Source: Bacteroidales bacterium (GTDB taxonomy: Bacteria > Bacteroidota > Bacteroidia > Bacteroidales > F082). Taken from it: a stretch of 36,349 bases of DNA. The stretch is from contig JAKSMW010000020.1 of NCBI GenBank assembly GCA_024400395.1, forward strand, positions 1-36,349. Reading direction: 5' to 3'. Made by a program: the position numbers and the translations under genes. Shown in pieces: positions 33,908 to 36,349 of the stretch (the first letter of the stretch is position 1; the number at the start of each line of letters is the position of its first letter). The notes under the pieces were generated by a model. That model saw only the letters and a program-made list of their open reading frames with translations, made no database searches and was not told the DNA's origin.

Positions 33908-33946
33908 AACTTGTGAAACTCGTGCCATTAACTTGTGAAACTCGTG
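33908..33946. repeat. 17-bp direct repeat, 22-bp period, before the GH2 gene
   Basis: AACTTGTGAAACTCGTG occurs perfectly at 33908-33924 and 33930-33946, starts 22 bp apart, 14 bp before the GH2 start codon. It could be an operator or part of the 5' leader. No TAnnTTTG box is seen between the heptamer array and the gene. Confidence 0.9.
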
Positions 33947-33960
33947 TTAAAAATTAATAA

Positions 33961-35784
33961 ATGAATAGAAATTGTTTTTTGTTTTTTTGCATCTGTTTGA
34001 TTCAAAACATGATGTTTGCGCAGTATGCGCCGGCTGGCGACAGCCTGAAAACACGTTGGGCGTCTGAAGTTTCTCCAGAAAACGCCTTGCCGGAATATCC
34101 GCGTCCGATGATGGAACGCTCTGAATGGCTGAACCTCAATGGATTGTGGGATTTCGCAATTCGTCCACGTGGCGAGCGTCAGATTGCAGAATTTGACGGG
34201 AAGATTTTAGTTCCGTTCTGCATCGAGTCGTCGCTTTCGGGAGTTCAGAAATATGTCGGAAAAGACAATGAGCTTTGGTATCAACGTGATTTTGAAGTGC
34301 CTTCATCGTGGAACGGCCGCCGCATCCTTCTTCACTTCGGTGCCGTTGACTGGAAAAGCGACATCTGGGTGAATGACGTGAAAGTCGGCTCGCACACAGG
34401 CGGTTACACTCCGTTCACGATTGACATCACGCAGGCTTTGAAGAAGAAAAACAACACTCTCATGGTGCGCGTCTGGGATCCGACTGACGAAGGCGAGCAA
34501 CCGACAGGAAAACAACACGTCAAGCCTCACGGAATATGGTACACACCGGTCACTGGAATTTGGCAGACGGTCTGGATGGAACCAGTCAACAACAACTATA
34601 TCAAGGATTTAAAGACCGTTCCCGACATCGACAATCATGTTGTGAAAGTGAATGCGGAGATTACCTCGCTTTGTGATGATGATATGGTTGAAGTCATCGT
34701 TTATGAGAAATCAACGTCGAGGGATGTTTTTGTCGCGTCGGCGAAATCGATAAACGGAGAGGCCGTTGAGGTGGAAATGCCGGGAGATGCGCGTTTGTGG
34801 TCGCCCGACAACCCGTATCTGTATTCCATGAAAGTGAAACTCTACAAAGGCGGCAAGATTGTCGATGAGGTTGAAAGTTATTTCGCGATGCGCAAGTTCA
34901 GCACGGCGAAGGATGAGAACGGAATCGTGCGTCTGCAACTCAACAACGAGCCGGTTTTCATGTTCGGCCCGCTCGACCAAGGCTGGTGGTGCGACGGACT
35001 TTACACCGCCCCGACAGATGAGGCGTTGGCGTTTGACATTCAGAAAACCAAAGACTTCGGCTTCAATATGATCAGGAAACACGTGAAGGTGGAGCCTGCA
35101 CGTTGGTATTATCATTGCGACCGTCTTGGAATGATTGTGTGGCAGGACATGCCGAGTGGCGGTCGCGGTCCGGGTTGGGTCACGACGCGTTATTTCGACG
35201 GGTCGTTGAGCAAACGCACGCCAGAATCGGAAACCACCTATAAAAAGGAATGGAAGGAAATCATTGATTATCTGTATTCTGCGCCTTGCATCGGGGTCTG
35301 GGTGCCGTTCAACGAGTCGTGGGGACAGTTCAACACTCCTGAAATCGTGAACTGGACTAAAATGTACGATCCGTCGCGTCTTGTCAACCCGGCATCTGGT
35401 GGCAACCATTATCCTGTCGGCGACATCCTTGACCTGCATAATTATCCGGAGCCGAAACTGTATTTCTACGACGCCTGCCGCGCCACAGTCCTCGGTGAAT
35501 ATGGCGGCATCGGACGGAAAGTCGAAGGCCATACATGGGTGCCGTCGCAAGGCTGGGGCTACGTTGAATACGACACCGAGGAGAAAGTCACCGACACATA
35601 CGTCGAATACGCCGAAATGTTGATGAAGTTAATTGAAAGAGGCTTCTCCGCCGCAGTTTACACACAGACCACCGACTGCGAGGTCGAACTCAACGGCTTG
35701 ATGACTTACGACAGGGAAATTATCAAACTCAACGAACAGAGAATCAGAGAGATAAATCAGAAGGTGATTAGGAGTTTGAGGTAG
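33961..35784 (+). CDS. Secreted glycoside hydrolase family 2 enzyme
   Basis: A 607-residue GH2 (beta-galactosidase/beta-glucuronidase-type) glycosidase with a signal peptide (about 1-20, ending MMFAQ). A jelly-roll sugar-binding domain follows (about 40-215, LNLNGLWDFAI, WYQRDFEVP, HFGAVDWKSDIWVN, GIWQTVWME). Next are an immunoglobulin-like domain (about 220-315) and a TIM barrel. The acid/base is Glu452 (WVPFNESWGQ) and the nucleophile is Glu513 (VLGEYGG). It is shorter than LacZ and lacks its extra C-terminal domains. It is a likely periplasmic or surface enzyme for dietary or host glycans; substrate not assignable. No SusC/SusD pair is nearby. Confidence 0.9.
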   Translation: MNRNCFLFFCICLIQNMMFAQYAPAGDSLKTRWASEVSPENALPEYPRPMMERSEWLNLNGLWDFAIRPRGERQIAEFDGKILVPFCIESSLSGVQKYVGKDNELWYQRDFEVPSSWNGRRILLHFGAVDWKSDIWVNDVKVGSHTGGYTPFTIDITQALKKKNNTLMVRVWDPTDEGEQPTGKQHVKPHGIWYTPVTGIWQTVWMEPVNNNYIKDLKTVPDIDNHVVKVNAEITSLCDDDMVEVIVYEKSTSRDVFVASAKSINGEAVEVEMPGDARLWSPDNPYLYSMKVKLYKGGKIVDEVESYFAMRKFSTAKDENGIVRLQLNNEPVFMFGPLDQGWWCDGLYTAPTDEALAFDIQKTKDFGFNMIRKHVKVEPARWYYHCDRLGMIVWQDMPSGGRGPGWVTTRYFDGSLSKRTPESETTYKKEWKEIIDYLYSAPCIGVWVPFNESWGQFNTPEIVNWTKMYDPSRLVNPASGGNHYPVGDILDLHNYPEPKLYFYDACRATVLGEYGGIGRKVEGHTWVPSQGWGYVEYDTEEKVTDTYVEYAEMLMKLIERGFSAAVYTQTTDCEVELNGLMTYDREIIKLNEQRIREINQKVIRSLR

Positions 35785-35804
35785 TTAGGAATCTGATTTC
35801 TTAA

Positions 35805-35835
35805 GCTCCTTAAGTTCCTCGAACACCTAAATAAC
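35805..35835. repeat. Nonanucleotide-type repeats after the GH2 gene
   Basis: Related 9-mers in phase (TTAAGCTCC, TTAAGTTCC, TCGAACACC, TAAATAAC) resemble the inverse-orientation units at 30979-31015. They lie just before the bidirectional terminator. Confidence 0.65.
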
Positions 35836-35838
35836 TAA

Positions 35839-35864
35839 AAAAAGCTCACAAAAGTGAGCTTTTT
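35839..35864. terminator. Bidirectional intrinsic terminator between GH2 and ferredoxin genes
   Basis: AAAAAGCTCAC (35839-35849), loop AAAA and GTGAGCTTTTT (35854-35864) form a perfect 11-bp stem with A- and T-runs on both sides. It can therefore end transcription from either direction. Confidence 0.92.
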
Positions 35865-35890
35865 CTCTGTTTAAAATGCACTAAAAATAA

Positions 35891-36058
35891 TTAGTCTTCT
35901 ACGATAGCGTCGTTAGGACATGCACCGGCGCATGTGCCGCATGAAACACATGTGTCAGGGTCAATTGAATAGATGCTACCTTCTGAGATTGCTCCAACCG
36001 GGCACTCGTCGATGCAAGTACCGCAAGCAACGCATTTGTCTGTGATTTTGTAAGCCAT
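35891..36058 (-). CDS. Small 2[4Fe-4S] ferredoxin
   Basis: A 55-residue cytoplasmic electron carrier of the clostridial type. Two cluster motifs are visible: CVACGTCIDECP (residues 9-20) and CVSCGTCAGACP (38-49), each Cx2Cx2Cx3CP. I start at ATG 36058 (MAYKITDKC), preceded by AAAAAAGG; a longer frame begins at 36115 but would run through the -7 box at 36097-36090. It is monocistronic. Likely partners are pyruvate:ferredoxin oxidoreductase-type enzymes, which are not in this window. Confidence 0.96.
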   Translation of the reverse strand: MAYKITDKCVACGTCIDECPVGAISEGSIYSIDPDTCVSCGTCAGACPNDAIVED

Positions 36059-36089
36059 AATACCTTTTTTATTAGTTAAAAATTTTGTG

Positions 36090-36105
36090 CAAAGATATAT
36101 CTTTG
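36090..36105. promoter_or_regulatory. Palindromic double -7 box at the ferredoxin promoter
   Basis: CAAAGATATATCTTTG is a perfect 16-bp palindrome whose two halves each read TATCTTTG. The minus-strand half (36097-36090) is well placed for ferredoxin, 31 bases before its ATG. The plus-strand half (36098-36105) points toward 36327. The following 36106-36326 contains no gene and is very AT-rich. Confidence 0.75.
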
Positions 36106-36238
36106 AATGATACACCGAACATGTTTTTTTAATTTAGAATGAATTTAAATAAAAACATTGATATTTATCAAAATTGACGATGTTTAAGTCATGAAAAATT
36201 AATTTAGTGCAAACACTTTTTTATATTAAAATTAACGT

Positions 36239-36246
36239 TACCTTTG
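36239..36246 (+). promoter_or_regulatory. -7 box of the right-edge gene (TACCTTTG)
   Basis: A TAnnTTTG with a CTTTT run near the -33 position. It predicts a leader of about 75 nt before the ATG at 36327. The leader shows no riboswitch I can recognise. Confidence 0.6.
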
Positions 36247-36326
36247 CACGGTGTTTTATGGGCGACCATATTTATCAGGAATATTATCTAACATATTATA
36301 AAAGAACAAATTAAATTCAATTTCTT

Positions 36327-36349
36327 ATGGCTAACAGAACAAAAGTTGT
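36327..36349 (+). CDS. 5' end of an unidentified gene
   Basis: Seven complete codons (MANRTKV, probably followed by Val) run off the right edge. The evidence is an ATG after a purine- and A-rich leader and a good -7 box at 36239-36246. There are too few residues to assign a family. Confidence 0.55.

Noticed and set aside
34711-35550. 279-codon minus-strand open frame
   Set aside because: It is antisense to the GH2 catalytic region and has no plausible start signals or motifs.
36247-36326. Riboswitch or structured leader before the right-edge gene
   Set aside because: The leader is about 75 nt and AT-rich; I saw no stable pairing or known aptamer signature.

Overview
The window looks like the chromosome of a Bacteroidales (Bacteroidota) bacterium. 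Many genes are preceded by the Bacteroidota -7 element TAnnTTTG, and Shine-Dalgarno sequences are weak or absent. Family markers point the same way: a DUF2723/GT117 membrane glycosyltransferase, a PorG-type DUF6089 outer-membrane protein beside uppS-bamA-ompH-ompH, two OmpH/Skp chaperones, an alpha-oxoamine synthase of the sphingolipid/sulfonolipid type, and a DUF4143 AAA ATPase. Most of the window is core housekeeping sequence. The accessory-looking parts are the AAA ATPase with its repeat array and several low-complexity repeat arrays between genes.

Layout, left to right. (1) Bases 1-3435, minus strand: the 5' end of lepA and the DUF2723 glycosyltransferase. (2) Bases 3607-8744, plus strand: tRNA-Gln with its own terminator, then rimP-nusA-infB ending in a strong intrinsic terminator. 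(3) Bases 8795-10141: a six-unit, 22-bp-periodic array of TTGAGAA half-sites ending in the promoter of an AAA ATPase/nuclease-fold protein. (4) Bases 10138-20287, minus strand: a transglutaminase-like lipoprotein, purA, a Fur-family regulator, a RelA/SpoT-homologue, gap, lgt and a GT-B glycosyltransferase. (5) Bases 20516-29773, plus strand: dprA, rsgA, a small Omp85 protein, a PorG-like protein, uppS, bamA and two ompH genes, mostly an outer-membrane biogenesis block. (6) Bases 29871-33803: a VOC-fold protein and an SDR (minus) divergent from an alpha-oxoamine synthase and a MarR regulator (plus), plausibly a long-chain-base lipid locus. (7) Bases 33961-36349: a secreted GH2 glycosidase, a small 2[4Fe-4S] ferredoxin and the first codons of a further gene.

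The genes fall into functional groups. rimP/nusA/infB, rsgA and lepA serve ribosome assembly and translation. The RSH protein and purA touch purine and (p)ppGpp metabolism. lgt, bamA, ompH, uppS and the Omp85 and PorG-like proteins build the envelope. The SDR and oxoamine synthase probably make an unusual lipid backbone.

The most unusual signals are non-coding. They are the 22-bp phased palindrome array in front of the AAA gene, heptanucleotide repeat arrays attached to the 3' ends of genes (two supply the stop codon), a nonanucleotide counterpart, a nearly identical hairpin present twice with a third relative, and two genes (lepA, dprA) whose ATG lies four bases after the -7 box, which predicts leaderless mRNAs. 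All calls come from reading sequence and translations; no database search was run.
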